From the NCBI RefSeq assembly GCF_032854445.1, contig NC_088300.1, positions 51,310,984 through 51,374,983 on the forward strand: a stretch of 64,000 nucleotides of DNA. Direction: 5' to 3'. The stretch's first letter is position 1, and each line of letters opens with the position of its first letter. The stretch comes from Liolophura sinensis (taxonomy: Eukaryota > Mollusca > Polyplacophora > Chitonida > Chitonidae). Both the position numbers and the translations under genes were made by a program. A model generated the notes under the pieces. It was not told where the DNA came from, searched no databases, and saw only the letters and a program-made list of their open reading frames with translations. Of the stretch, positions 13,401 through 25,306 are shown in pieces.

Positions 13401-16312
13401 TTATCTGAGACTATAACCGTTCCAGTCTACGTGAGCATGGAGGTCATATGCTCTGTGTGGTCATAGAACTTACAATTTTGACAGGCTTGCTATGGCACTG
13501 CCGTATTTGTTTGTCTAATTGTGGTTTAACACCGATCGTTTTCATCATTATTTCGGCCTTATCATAACGGTCGGACAGTCTCATCATGACGGTCGGACAG
13601 TCTCATCATGTTTGTCGGACAGTCTCATCATGACAGTCGGACAGTCTCATCATGACGGTCGGACAGTCTCCTTGTAGCAGGCTGAACCCTATGCAGACAT
13701 ATATATAGTGCTGCCGACAAGTATCGGTGACCTGTTTCTCCAATGCGGAGTGCGAGGTAGTGTCAGCATTACCTCTAATATCTTAATATAAGCTTGAATG
13801 TCTTAACACCCTTGTAGCAATACATGAAAATTTGTGTAATTTTTTTCACAGGGAGGGCAAAGTGGATATAACGAGGTGCAAGGAACTCGTAGGTTGGTTG
13901 CATTGACTCAGTCGTCCATTTCGGTTGTGAGCAGGGGTTCGATTCCTGCTCTTGCAGATTCGACTGTGGCTCCTACCCGAAGGATTGTGAGAAACTTAGA
14001 GTGAAGGATGACGTATGACTTCTTTTATCAGTTAAGCGAATGTAAATCGTGTAATTGTAATATTCTTCTAACACAATATTCAAACTGGTAATCGATTCTT
14101 TTGATCGGAAGTGTTCGTCGTAGCTTTTCAAAGTTGCCATGTATCTTCTGGTTTTTAATTTTCTTTGTGTACCGCAATTTGGTTGAAGTTAGTTTAGTGT
14201 ATTCCCTTGCCGTTTATCCTGCGGAGTGGTTATTGGAAAATACCAATATGATACTGGTCGCGTGTCACATTGACGGCTATTGCCAGGTAGCTGTCTTTTT
14301 AACCTCAGAGGCCTTTCAAGCTTCCTTTCGTATCGTGCGCTAAACTGATGTTATGTGGTTATTTTCAGAGCTTTCTCGTCCGTTGCCAATTACGTTTCAC
14401 AGGGGTACGTAGGCCATCTCTTGCATCAACGTTCATGTGGTTTATCGCTTAATTGATGCTTGAAGCCGCATGTAATCAGAGATATATTTCGCCTTAAAAT
14501 TATGGTATTATGGTTGTAGGATACCAGGAACCTTTCCCGCCTTAGGCAATTCGGGCCGAAGCTGCGTGGTCACTTGTTCATTCCGTATTCTGTGTAGCGT
14601 AGTTCTCATACGTTGCAGGAAAGCAGTGGTCAATTCAGCATGGGCCCGAGTCGCCACTTCGCGAGGAGAGACCATTCCAGTTGTGAGTCAAAAGTAAAGC
14701 CAGTCGAGCAGACTTAACATTGCTTTCTTACCCTAGTTAAACAAGGGTGGAATTTCAAATTTTGTCATTTGAAGGTAATTAGCAATCCGACATATAGGAT
14801 ATTATGGAAGACTAAACGTGCAGTTCATTTCACAAATGATAATATTGTTCGAAGCATATATACGGTATCAAAGTGCATGTACAACTGTTTAAACAATAAC
14901 ATCATGAGATTATGAGTGTAGTACAGGACGTAAAAAAGTTCTTCTGGTATACTGGATAACTGAAAATTGTGAACGAATGTTTTCTGCACAGACATAATCA
15001 GTTTTGTTTTGTATCCAATGGTACAGCAATTGACATGACCGAGGACATCGCCGAAGCTCTGGAGAGTATCATTGCCACGGGATGTGAGCGAATACTCACG
15101 AGTGGTGGAGAAGGCACATCTGTAGACGGTACCACGGTTATTAAACAACTCGTATCTCAGGTATGTGAACAACACTTGTAGTGAAACCAGTAGGTGGACT
15201 TGAACTCACAGAGACCGCGTTGATGAGACGTTGCGCAACGTTGGCACGCTAATTAATGAATTGAATTTTGCGATATTATTGTGCTTATATAAAAAACAAC
15301 ATTCACAGCTGATTGGTAAAGTTATAAGAGAATAGTTGTATAAAGTTGTCATTGTTCCAATTCTTGTGTTTTTCTTTCATCCGGATTTTTTTTGTTTGCA
15401 CAGGCCAAAGGTAGGATTCTTGTAGTTCCTGGCGAGTAGGCCTATGGTGTTGTAAGAAATAATTTATGAACCTTTTCTCAACAAGCCTAATGGTCTGAGT
15501 ACTTTGAGTTCAGGCCTCTTTGATGCAGAGGAGCTGACATGTGCCTTTTTTATTCACTTTTGCTATGACGATTTTGAGAAAATGTCGAGATATTTCACGT
15601 ATAAAGGGAAACAACCATTGGAAGCAAGTTCTGGGAAAGTGTAATGGATACCTTCTCCTGTTGGTGTTTAACGCCGTACTCACTCACTTCATGACTTCGT
15701 AATTTTCCTCGGAAATGGCGTCGACATATGGCGCTGTAGCCTATAGACAACGTACGTCGTTTACGAAAAGTTACGAGATACTGAAAGTAGCGACAGCATA
15801 TGAGTGAAGGGAGTACGAGAGCAGGGAGTAAATGCTGTGTTTTCGTTGCGTACCTCACAAACCACTCCTCATAGCAAACAGCTATGTATAGCGGCTGCAT
15901 TCGAACCTGCAACCACATTTGATTGTGTAAGTTGTGTAAGTGAAGCATTTGTCAGTACCATGCTGCACGGCATGAATACCAACCCAGCAAACAAAGTCAA
16001 TTAAAACAATATTATCTACGTCCAACCTACACTGATGTCATTTTAACTTCAAATTTTTAAATCTCAGGTGGCGGAATCACTCCTGAAAACTTAGGAAGAA
16101 TTCTGGACGAAACTGGAGCTGGAGAGTTTCACGGTACTGCCAGAGGGAAGGTGGAATCAAAAATGAAATTTCGTAAGAGTGGCGTTACCATGGGATCTGC
16201 TGGAGACGGGACGTCCGAGTTTGCCTGGAAAGAATCTTCGGCTGATATTGTAAGATTAATGATAACAGTGGCAAAGGAGCATGGGATATGCACTGGAAGT
16301 AAACCTAGATAA
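10418..16312 (+). CDS. CUTC: Copper homeostasis protein CutC homologue, 8 exons
   Basis: CutC-family TIM-barrel protein linked to copper handling. Exons: 10418-10469, 11462-11521, 12877-13045, 13852-13892, 14369-14404, 15027-15160, 15404-15431, 16068-16312; 765 nt, 254 aa (human about 273). Family blocks in order: MEVCVDSV, EKGGAARLELC, VEGGTTPSCG, VFVMIRPRGGDFLYS, ADGMVFGILT, LPITFHRAIDM, ERILTSGG, VVPGGGITPENL, GEFHGTAR and MKFRKSG. All phases agree. Every intron is GT-AG except intron 7, where only a GC donor (g|gcgagt at 15432) restores the conserved PGGGI. An AATAAA at 16580-16585 is a likely poly(A) signal. Exons 4, 5 and 7 are tiny (41, 36 and 28 nt) but are fixed by homology and phase. 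The biochemical role of animal CUTC is less settled than the family name suggests. Confidence 0.95.
10770..11143. mobile_element. Non-autonomous element with ~88-bp inverted arms in CUTC intron 1
   Basis: The arm at 10770-10858 recurs in reverse complement at 11056-11143 with few mismatches. The interior, 10870-10955, read on the minus strand looks like a tRNA-type internal promoter (gtggtctagacgg box A, ggttcgaaacc box B). It lies between CUTC exons 1 and 2. It resembles a MITE-like or foldback element; no transposase is present. Confidence 0.6.
11056..11370. repeat. 131-bp tandem triplication of one inverted arm plus flank
   Basis: The motif beginning 'ttcagcacta' and running through 'cactttctaaaatgaca' starts near 11056, 11187 and 11318, an exact 131-bp spacing. 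The third copy is cut short near 11370. Copies two and three are almost identical, so the expansion is recent. It ends about 90 bp before CUTC exon 2. Confidence 0.85.
13567..13676. repeat. 22-bp tandem repeat in CUTC intron 3
   Basis: Five copies of a 22-bp unit carrying 'ggtcggacagtctcatcatg' at 13569, 13591, 13613, 13635 and 13657; the third is slightly changed. Lies between CUTC exons 3 and 4. Confidence 0.9.
13893..13965 (+). repeat. tRNA-like fragment in CUTC intron 4
   Basis: Holds a box-A-like gactcagtcgt and a good box B, ggttcgattcc, preceded by gagcagg and followed by cctgctc, a T-arm stem. No intact cloverleaf is evident, so it is more likely a SINE head than a functional tRNA. 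Confidence 0.4.
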
Positions 16313-16579
16313 CAGAATTCTGTGATATAGATTACTACATTTTTTGAGTAGAATTATGACGTTTTCTTTTATTCCATTGAACTGTCACTTTTGTAGCTTT
16401 AGATTGTATATTGGTGTGATGACATTGGGTTTTCACATTTAAACAATAACGAAAATACATATGGCCAAGCATTGTCCGTACCTACTCTGTGCGAGTTGTC
16501 GCTCGGCGGTCCTTATTGTTATGTGCGAATATTCCAAGAAATTAGGACGTGTTCAATTTCATAAGATGCGCAGCCTTCG

Positions 16580-16585
16580 AATAAA
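16580..16585 (+). terminator. Candidate CUTC polyadenylation signal
   Basis: AATAAA about 270 nt after the CUTC stop, just before an inserted SINE at 16614. Position and sequence fit a poly(A) signal; not proven. Confidence 0.4.
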
Positions 16586-16613
16586 ATGCAGTAATAGTTA
16601 ACATGTTACGATT

Positions 16614-16864
16614 TATTTATTTATTTGATTGTTCTTTTACGCCGCACTCAAGAATATTTAACTCATACGATGGCGGCCAGCATTAAGGTGGGAGGAAACC
16701 GGGCAGAGCCCGGGGAAATCCCACGACCATCCGCAGGTTGCTGGAAAACCTTCCCACGTAGGGACGGAGAGGAAGACTTGAACTCACAGCGACCGCATTG
16801 GTGATAGGCTCCTAAGTCATCACGCTGCGCTAGCGCGATAACCAACTGAGCCACAAAGGCCCCC
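16614..16864 (-). mobile_element. Full-length tRNA-derived SINE with target-site duplication
   Basis: Minus-strand copy with tRNA-like head (tggctcagttgg box A, gagttcaagtc box B), the conserved body and 3' domain (gtatgagttaaatattcttgagtgcggcg) and an (aaat)n tail. Direct repeat tgttacgatt flanks it at 16604-16613 and 16865-16874. It lies just beyond the CUTC 3' end. Confidence 0.9.
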
Positions 16865-16999
16865 TGTTACGATTGACTTTTGCAAGTCAGTATGCAACAA
16901 AGCGTACCGTCTAAACTTGCTTTTGTGATCGTATGTGACAAGCATGTATTTGAGCTCATTTTCATATATCATAAACTTCATTGTATCGTTGTGGAAGCT

Positions 17000-17107
17000 C
17001 GTGGGCATCCCCCGGGCCTTGTCCGATTTCCTCCCACCTTAATGCTGGCCGCTGTCATATGAATGAAATATTCTTGACTATGGGGTAAAACACCAATCAA
17101 ATAAATA
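17000..17107 (+). repeat. Partial SINE, 3' half
   Basis: Plus-strand match to the main SINE from the 'cccccgggcc' block through 'attcttgac' and 'caccaatcaaataaataa'. The head is missing. Lies 135 bp from the full-length minus-strand copy, so the two could pair as an inverted repeat. Confidence 0.75.
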
Positions 17108-17760
17108 AGTAACTCATTATATAGTATACAAACAGTTCATTTTCTTTTCCTAAATGAAGATTTACTCATCCCATTGAAAACATCATATTTGTTTTATTTC
17201 ACAAGAATGAAATAAATTCGAAATAAATAAAATATGATATAAGAAGGTGAGGAGTTGTTAAGTCATATGTGACTTGTGACATGAGGGAATTCTAACATAG
17301 ACTAACATCAACAAACATATTTTACTGAGTCACCAGTGAGTCATTCATAATATATACAACCTATATGGCTTATATAAATGTTTTATTACAAATCTCAAAA
17401 TTATGTTGTAGTATATGGGTGCAACGTTTTGAAAGATACATCATGTGACATGGAAGTCGTTTTCAAATGGAAAAAATGGAATGAGCTATATTGTCCTCCA
17501 GCTTCTTTAAGAATAAACCGATATTTAAATCAGAGGTCTTTTGATGTAAAAGAAATAGTAACGTCGTGGTCTGAAATACAAGACTTTACGTAACAAAGCA
17601 ACGGACGAAAACCCGGCGAATATACGGTAATTAGTATGACCACATTGGTGGGAAAAGTGCAAAAGTACATTTAGTGTATTCTTAGTAAAATTATCGTCTT
17701 CAGCAACTTTCCAGTGGTCAAAACTCCATTACCCGGATGTTTGATGTCATCACTTTCAAT
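17108..17760. other. Intergenic, between CUTC/SINEs and the 123-aa cysteine-module gene
   Basis: AT-rich. One open frame of 71 codons at 17378-17593 has no recognisable motif or splice context. It probably contains the 3' UTR of the minus-strand gene ending at 17761, but no clear poly(A) hexamer was picked out. Confidence 0.4.
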
Positions 17761-20700
17761 TCACCTCTCACTGGCTAAGGCTTCTGCGCATGACTGACAG
17801 CAGTCTCGTCGGAACTCGGGATTTTCGTGACAATTGAAAGACGAAAAGAATGTGATATAACTTCTACAAGTGTATTTTCCGAGTTCTGATCGCCATATGA
17901 CAGATCTGTCTCCATACTCACACCCTGAAATAGAATTTACATAGAAAACGTGTAATATTTTGGACAACTGAGGATTTGAACTGATGTTGTATGAAATATA
18001 AATAACGTATATAGGCAAACCGTGCAGGTAGCCCTCATGATATAACATCATGCTTACCAATAGCTGAAGTGACCCCAGATTGATAGTTAAAAGGTAATGT
18101 TGAAGAAATTTCTTTTGTTCACAGTAAGGTGCAAGTGTAAGATTTATAGATGCAGTGTTAATAAAGGAATGGTCGAAAAAATAATACAACTTGAAGGCAT
18201 TCCTGAAGTGGAAACTCCCCCCAGAGCTAACTGTACAAATTCTCCACTACCCACCAGGGGACAAAACTCTGTAGTTATATCTCGCTATAGTGAATCGTGT
18301 AAAAATTCCTGGAACTGGATCCGGATACGGATACAGGACAAAACCAAATTGTTAGTAATGGGTCTGTACCAAGAGTTTCAGTAAAATTTGCGCATAATTT
18401 CGTTACATTTGGCATACGTGACGATTCGTTTAGATATATTTTATTTATTTGATTGGTGTTTTTTCATGTAGTCAAGAATATTTCACTTATACAACAGCGG
18501 CCAGTCTTATGGTGGGAGGAAACCGGGAGCATTCCAACATCCACGACCATCCGCTGTTGATGGCAGAGTCGTTCAGAAAAAAAAACTTGGATGCAGATCA
18601 GTTTCGGTTCACCGCCAAAAGGAAGTATAGATGGATTTGTGGTTATGTCAAACAGGGTGCAACCTTCATCGAAATCTGTGCATACTTTTTTCCGTTAAGT
18701 TGCTGACCGAAATTCTGTTATAAATATTATGCAAATAAGTAAACGTACAAATTCAGATATTATTTGAAATGGTGAACTCTGAGAGCCTGTACTTTATAAT
18801 ATATCTATTTTTGTCGCGTGCACTATCATTTGGCTTGTCGGATTCATTGCACTCTTGCCCGATAGTCTTAATTATTCGCTGTATGGAAGTTAGTACATAT
18901 ACATTGTCAGGAAAATCCTCTAGCTGACAGTTGTGGTACATAACACCAGATTAAGACATTCGCTGATGAAATAGATGCTAAAGTCCATATATGCATACAA
19001 TAACCAATATATGTATACAATAAGTGAACAAATGTAATCAGTACACCATTCAATCAAATAAACAACCGAGCCAGAATGCCAACTAATCAAGTATAATTTC
19101 TAATAACTAACCCAGTGTAAAACTGAGTCAGTATACGAACCTATATGCGCGGGGCGTCTCCAGCGCCTGCAGGTGCCACAGCAGATGTCTCTGTTCCTGG
19201 TGTCGTAGCAATGATGAGGTTTGATGTTGGCGCAGGTAAACTGATCGGAATCTCTGCAAACTGATATCAGAACAATCCGGGAGAAATGTATATACAAATA
19301 GAAATGCTGTTTTTTTTTGTTGTTGTTGTTTTTTGTTACATGGTAGAAATCTAGAAATAATGGTGCTTACTTGGAAGGGCGCTCCACAAATTGAAATAAA
19401 GACCATTAGTCTAAAATATATTAAAATAGACTCTTAAGTGTTTTCCAACAGACATAAACATAAGAACCATTAGTGAGAAAGATGCAGCCCAAAGACATAC
19501 TTTCTTCGTTCCACTTTTCGCCAGGATATTTCTGAAATACCGCCAATGTGGCGTTAAGCTCCAAACATTCAATCATTTATTTCAGCAATCAGTTGTTCTA
19601 TGCGACGCGAAAAACGTCATCAAGTGAGGCGAATATTAAAAATTACTTTGTTCAACGACATTTATGGCTGGGTTACTCAGAACTTGTTTGTAGTTACTTT
19701 ACAAACTTACATAACGGGAGAAGCCTTTTTGGGGGTTTCTTAGCTGTGACAAAATGGGTATTGTGGGAAATGCGATAGGGTGATCCATGGTGGCATGGTG
19801 ATGAGGTCATATCGCGCAATTGGGTGCACAACGCCGCTCTGTATAAACATCTTTAATTTCTACGGTAAGCGTTATTATCTTTAGTCATATAATTAGTCAT
19901 AATTAACTTCTGGGATGAGCTAATTAGTTCCTGTGCTTCATAAGCGGTTATATGTTGATTACTATGTAGACATTAAAGTCACCATTATCCGTGCCGATGG
20001 GAATTGTGAAATGTGAGGTTTAATCAAGGGCATAGTAGGACTGTATGGGTGCACGCCCGCGTTACTACATGTACGTGGCGATATTTCGCTATGACCATGT
20101 CGAATCTGTGGAAAGCTGGATGCTCTTGACTCATAATGGTATCCTACTTTGACTACACGTATAAAGTACTTTTACTTTTCGTAAAAATGATTTTTACTGC
20201 CCCTGAAATATAATAATGACACCAAAAGTTCAAAGAACTATTCAAAGTTAAAGACTACGTAAAAATCAAGTGAAAGTGTTGATAATGTATTTTAAGAAGA
20301 AAGATGGTCATTTTCACACAGAGAAAGAATTTAGTAGGTGGTAGGTTTTTGTTTTTTTTGTTCGGAAATACTTTTGTAACGCTCTAGTTTCTGTCAAAAA
20401 TGTAAGCATTGCACGAGAACTGGAATTTTCAACTTTTTTGAGCGCTGTAAAACCAATTTATTTTATCATTTTGAACATTTTGTCATGTAAAATGAAGCAT
20501 ACTGTAAACAAACACAATGCTTTTAGGACCAATCAACAAGTAACCACACAAAGGTCGTTATGGCCGTAATAAAATATCATGCTTCATTATGTAATTATAA
20601 TTACTCGATTTAAACATGTTTAAAATTAAATATCTTGATGTTATGACTGGGCATCATTAAGTAAAGGTCTGTCTTTTACATAGTATACTTATGTAAAATC

Positions 20701-20824
20701 AGAAAAAGAGAAATTAAACTTCCAAGCCTCACATACAGAATGGATTCTGGGTGTTCACGCTGCAGACGAAAGCCAGGGTCAAAAGAGCGCAGAAAGTCAC
20801 CAAGTTTACTGTATAAGGCGCCAT
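17761..20824 (-). CDS. Small secreted protein with two six-cysteine (PLAC-like) modules, 3 exons
   Basis: Exons 20824-20737, 19260-19141 and 17924-17761; 372 nt, 123 aa; GT-AG junctions, both introns phase 1. Exon 1 encodes a signal peptide (MAPYTVNLVTFCALLTLAFV, then SVNTQ). Exon 2 encodes one module with cysteine spacing C-x7-C-x7-C-x8-CC-x2-C ending RDICCGTC. Exon 3 encodes a longer terminal module, CEYGDRSVIW, with spacing C-x17-C-x11-C-x9-CC-x2-C ending DCCQSC, then a short tail and stop. A good acceptor (cttttttcttttgcag) ends 2 nt before the ATG, so a noncoding 5' exon exists upstream. The modules resemble the PLAC domain of ADAMTS and lacunin proteins in the C...C...C...CC..C order; this is resemblance only. 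The protein is probably extracellular. The gene is a divergent paralogue of the one at 25307-33115. Confidence 0.8.
18437..18545 (-). repeat. Partial SINE in intron 2 of the cysteine-module gene
   Basis: Reverse-orientation 3' part of the main SINE: tail-side ttatttgattggtgttt, the gtcaagaatatttcac block, and the ccagtcttatggtgggaggaa block. The head is absent. Confidence 0.65.
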
Positions 20825-20826
20825 GG

Positions 20827-21029
20827 CTGCAAAAGAAAAAAGTGTCTTTGGTTGCAAAGCGTTTTTTTTTTTTTTAGGTTTAAAAATGCGTGAGTTTTCT
20901 GTGGCGTGATAAATATTATCTTTATTGCGCATTCTTTAATGATTTTATGCATTTCATCTTGCAGGCGTACTGCATTACCTTGGTTTGCCAGGGAAAATAG
21001 AATCATCCTACACTAAGCAAGAGATCAGA
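20827..21029 (-). promoter_or_regulatory. Splice acceptor and upstream flank of the 123-aa gene
   Basis: A pyrimidine-rich acceptor on the minus strand ends at 20827, directly before ccATG. The true first exon and promoter are therefore further upstream, possibly beyond the minisatellite that begins near 21030. No TATA or first exon could be identified. Confidence 0.4.
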
Positions 21030-22830
21030 GTTCAAACCCGTTAGAAACCAGCGCACCTCGCCAGATACATATACCTGACAAACCAACGCACATATACCTG
21101 ACAAACCAACGCAGCCCACCAGATACGTGACAAACCAACGCACCTCGCCATGTACCTGGCAAACAACCACATCTCGCCATATACTTGACAAATAACACAC
21201 CTCGCCATATACCTGACAAACCACCACATCTCGCCATATACTTGACAAACCACCACACCTCGCCATATACCTGACAAATAACCACACCTCGGCATATACC
21301 GACAAATAACCACACCTCACCATATACCCGACAAACCACCACACCCTGCCATATACCCGACAAACCACCACATCTCACCATATACCCAACAAACCACCAC
21401 ATCTCGTTATATACCTGACAAATAACCACACCTCACCAGGTACCTGACAAACAACCACATCTCGCCATATACTTGACAAATAACACACCTCGCCATATAC
21501 CTGACAAACCACCACATCTCGCCATATACTTGACAAACCACCACACCTCGCCATATACCTGACAAATAACCACACCTCGGCATATACCGACAAATAACCA
21601 CACCTCACCATATACCCGACAAACCACCACACCCTGCCATATACCCGACAAACCACCACATCTCACCATATACCCAACAAACCACCACATCTCGTTATAT
21701 ACCTGACAAATAACCACACCTCACCAGGTACCTGACAAACAACCACATCTCGCCATATACTTGACAAATAACACACCTCGCCATATACCTGACAAACCAC
21801 CACATCTCGCCATATACTTGACAAACCACCACACCTCGCCATATACCTGACAAATAACCACACCTCGGCATATACCCGACAAACCACCACACCCTGCCAT
21901 ATACCCGACAAACCACCACATCTCACCATATACCCAACAAACCACCACATCTCGTTATATACCTGACAAATAACCACACCTCACCAGGTACCTGACAAAC
22001 CACCACACCCTGCCATATACCCGACAAACCACCACATCTCACCATATACCCAACAAACCACCACATCTCGTTATATACCTGAGAAATAACCACACCTCAC
22101 CATATACCCGACAAACCACCACACCCTGCCATATACCCGACAAACCACCACATCTCACCATATACCCAACAAACCACCACATCTCGTTACATACCTGACA
22201 AATAACCACACCTCACCAGGTACCTGACAAACCAACACACTTAGCCATATACCTGACAATCACCACACCTAACCATATACCTGACAAACCACCACACCTC
22301 ACCAGATACCTGACAAATAACCACACCTCGCCAGGTACCTGACAAACCAACACATCTCGTCAGATACCTGACAAACCAACACACCTCGTCAGATACTTGG
22401 CAAGTGCCTAGCCACATACCTGAAGAAAAAAAACCCACAGTCTCTCGCCATATTAACTGACAAAACGCACTTCCCCAGATACAAGAGAAACCAACGTACA
22501 CCGCCATACCCCTGACAAAATAACCTACCCTACCATACACCTGACTAGCCAATGCACCTCGCCATATACCTGACAAATCACCAGACCTCGCCATATACCT
22601 GTCAAACCACCACACATGGCCAAATATCTGCCAAACCAGCACACCTCGCCAAATACCTGACAAGCCCACGCACCGCGCCATATATACCTCACAAACCAAC
22701 GCATCTCGTCAGACAGCTGACAAACACCAAAGCACATCACCAGATACCTGACAAACCAATTAACAAATTACCGTCAGTTATCACCAAATACCTGAGAAAC
22801 CAGTGCATGTTGCTACATACATGGCAAAGC
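21030..22830. repeat. 28-29-bp minisatellite, ~62 copies, with higher-order repeats
   Basis: Long array of a unit such as 'ccatatacctgacaaacc' + 'accacacctcg'. The core, 21.3-22.2 kb, is a higher-order repeat: the marker 'cctcaccaggtacctgacaa' occurs at 21431, 21719, 21979 and 22211, spacings of 288, 260 and 232 bp, each block one 28-bp unit shorter than the last. The edges (21.05-21.2 and 22.3-22.83 kb) are diverged. The minus strand is open in overlapping frames (Tyr/Met/Val/Trp/Cys-rich) because the unit lacks stops there; I do not consider it coding. It lies between the divergent cysteine-module genes. Confidence 0.95.
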
Positions 22831-23489
22831 AGCGCACCATTTTTCTTAACACGGCAACCATTATGTTAACATGTAGCAAACCTGTGGTCTATGCATTTGC
22901 AACTACATGCGCGAAGACAGACAAAACTCAGTGAGCCTGAGTATACCTTAAAAAGTAAATGTCCACTACCAAATGCAGAATTCTGTATTTTAATTACACA
23001 AATAAATAACATAGTGCCATATAACAAATGAAATAATCGGTGGTCGATGTTATACGCGCAAACAACATACTAACGTGATTTGTAAAACATAAATCACATA
23101 AAACTCTAGACATGTTTTGTACCCGCAATACGTCTGGTTGGCTCCCAGAGGTTTAGGTGGATTAACTAAATGCAAACCATTTCTTAGTCGCAGAGCTTTT
23201 GGCTTTCCTTCTTAAGAATCAAACTGTTATTAATAAACAAATAATAGAAAGAAAACCAGTTGCTCTAAGCTAGGGTTTTCTAACAAATGTTCAGTAAGCT
23301 AGTCTATGACATTGTTTTAATGTGATATATTAAATCCGAGACAACACAGCATTTTGAGTATTTCTAGACCAATGACGTCAAATATATTGCAATAAACATC
23401 ACTGCATTTTTTGTACCTAATTCTCCTTAAGCCATGGTGCTAGGGGACGTGTAAATTGCCACTATTTTTGCTTTTGCGTGAAGTTAGAA

Positions 23490-23605
23490 TAAAACCCTGA
23501 CTGAGGTAAATTGACAAGAGGCCGTATTTCACGGGTTACGTGCGACCATTTGCGCGCTATCACACTGTCGTCCCTGCTCTGGTTTTGCTCTCTGTGCTGT
23601 ACGTC
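23490..23605 (+). repeat. ~110-bp interspersed repeat family (R1), copy 1
   Basis: Begins 'aataaaaccctgactgaggt', continues 'gacaagaggccgtatttcac', then 'gctatcacactgtcgtc' and 'ctgctctggttttgctct'. Seven related copies occur elsewhere in the window on both strands. No coding capacity, tRNA promoter or terminal repeats were noticed. Confidence 0.85.
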
Positions 23606-25002
23606 TATTATTTTATTTTATATTATATTTTAGTATATTTATATTCAACCAACGTTACAACATATATAAAAACTAAAGTTACGTCTCAATCAGAAATTGT
23701 AATGTTTGCCAAAATGTTCACAAGGTCTACATGTAGTTATGTTATTTAACATGTATCTCGTTATTTGGCACTTACTTGCTATAGTTCTGGAAACCCCAAT
23801 GTTGACTTCTATTTCGTAAAACTTTCGCCAGTTGCCCTATCCCTTTGCCTAAATCGCTGCAAAGTAAGGTTTTCTGGGTATAATATACAGCGTACGACGA
23901 GGTTTGAGGATAACACAATGAAGTTGACTCTTCAACTAGCTCAACACGACTACTGAGATCAAATTACTGTGTCAGTATAAGTTGTCCCTCCCTGCCACAC
24001 TACCCGGTCGGATGTTGGTGGTCACAGATAGAGATCCCTCTTATAATCAGACGTGGCTTTAATCCCTGGAGTTAATGGTAAAACAACTAAAGAGCACAGT
24101 GAGTTAATTAGGGTGACATGCCATGTCCGGTGTGTATCCGTTAGCAAAAGTTAATAATAAAAATATACATGTGACATTTGAGATTGTCATCACCTTACAA
24201 GTCAGATAATCCGGGGTTTTTACTATAGCCATGCATTATATAGTCATCTGCTCTATACTAATGACTCATGATGACATGTTTATAATGTAAGGCAAAAGAA
24301 GTGTGGTTAGAGATATTTAGTATGAATCAATAGCAGTATTTGTTTGTGGGTTACAACTACAGGTTCATGGCTTGTCATGAGCCGCAGTATTTAGTGACAT
24401 GCTGTTAATATATTTGGAGACTTATCATGACTTGATTAAAACTCATTTTTTTAAGTATCAAATATTTTTTGCATCATGTTTGTCCATGTTTGCGTCTAGA
24501 ATTCTAGCATCAAATAGCCAACTGGACAAATCCCTCCATTTTGACAGATCATGTCAAAATCATAACAGCCTCGTATGCTGGTCGTATGCAACTATATTTA
24601 TGCCCACAAGGTCTGCAGTACTTTATATTTGTATATGGTTTAAGGTAAAAGTAATTATTTATTGATTTAAAAGCCTCCCGACTTTGTTTACTAAAAGTAC
24701 GATGTCTTATTATTGCTTCATTATACATGCTAAGTATAAAAAAGGGAACAATCTTTTCTCAGTATTGTGGGGTTCTCACGTTCTAAACACCATATGAAGA
24801 CAACGGCAACATGTTCCTATGTAGTACCATTATAGTGCTGTCTAGCAACAGCCAATATCAAAACGAATGACAGCTGATTCACATATAGTAAATTCATTCC
24901 CGAGGTCTATCTCTGGGATCTGTCTAATTCTGCTTTAGCCATTGTGTTAGGTAATTCTTTAAATTACTATATTTTGAGATTTGATCTGAGGTAAACAGAG
25001 AA

Positions 25003-25090
25003 ATGATCCGATTTCACGACTTCTTTGTGACTTTATGGCCAACGGTCAAAGTGTCGTCACTGCTCTGGTTTCAGTATCTTTTGTGCTATA
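25003..25090 (+). repeat. R1 repeat family, diverged copy
   Basis: Shares the 'tttcacga' to 'gtcgtcactgctctggttt' portion of the family with the 23.5-kb copy; the first third is not recognisable. Confidence 0.55.
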
Positions 25091-25306
25091 TATACATCGT
25101 GTCTAAGCGCGTGAAAACTTGCATGGCGTCCCGGTTTATCCCAAATATAGGCCGCGAACCTCATCCGAGTCCGATGAACCCAGATAAGTGAAATATGATC
25201 TTAAATTGTCTTCCCTGTGCTACATAGTGCGTGACGTTACACGAAACATCCATTTCCAGGCCGCCATTTTAGCTTTCTTGAGGACTGAAGAACTAGCTGG
25301 CCAACC

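Larger units (their letters stand above)
22831..25306. other. Intergenic flank upstream of the 538-aa cysteine-module gene
   Basis: AT-rich; no exon recognised. Contains two copies of the ~110-bp repeat family (23490-23600 and 25003-25090). Open frames here, the longest 88 codons, have no motif. A possible acceptor (catttccag, near 25258) precedes the gene's start codon by about 50 bp. Confidence 0.5.

Noticed and set aside
13567-13676. CRISPR-like regular repeats
   Set aside because: Direct tandem units without unique spacers, in an intron of an animal gene.
16663-16854. Minus-strand open frame beginning MAQLVIALAQRDD
   Set aside because: It is the translated tRNA-like head of a SINE. Similar frames recur in every plus-type SINE copy (for example 33791-34015 and 57254-57442).
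21003-22740. Overlapping minus-strand open frames up to 152 codons rich in Tyr, Met, Val, Trp and Cys
   Set aside because: They are produced by the 28-29-bp minisatellite in all three minus-strand frames. They have no signal peptide or splice context, and the unit length is not a multiple of three.
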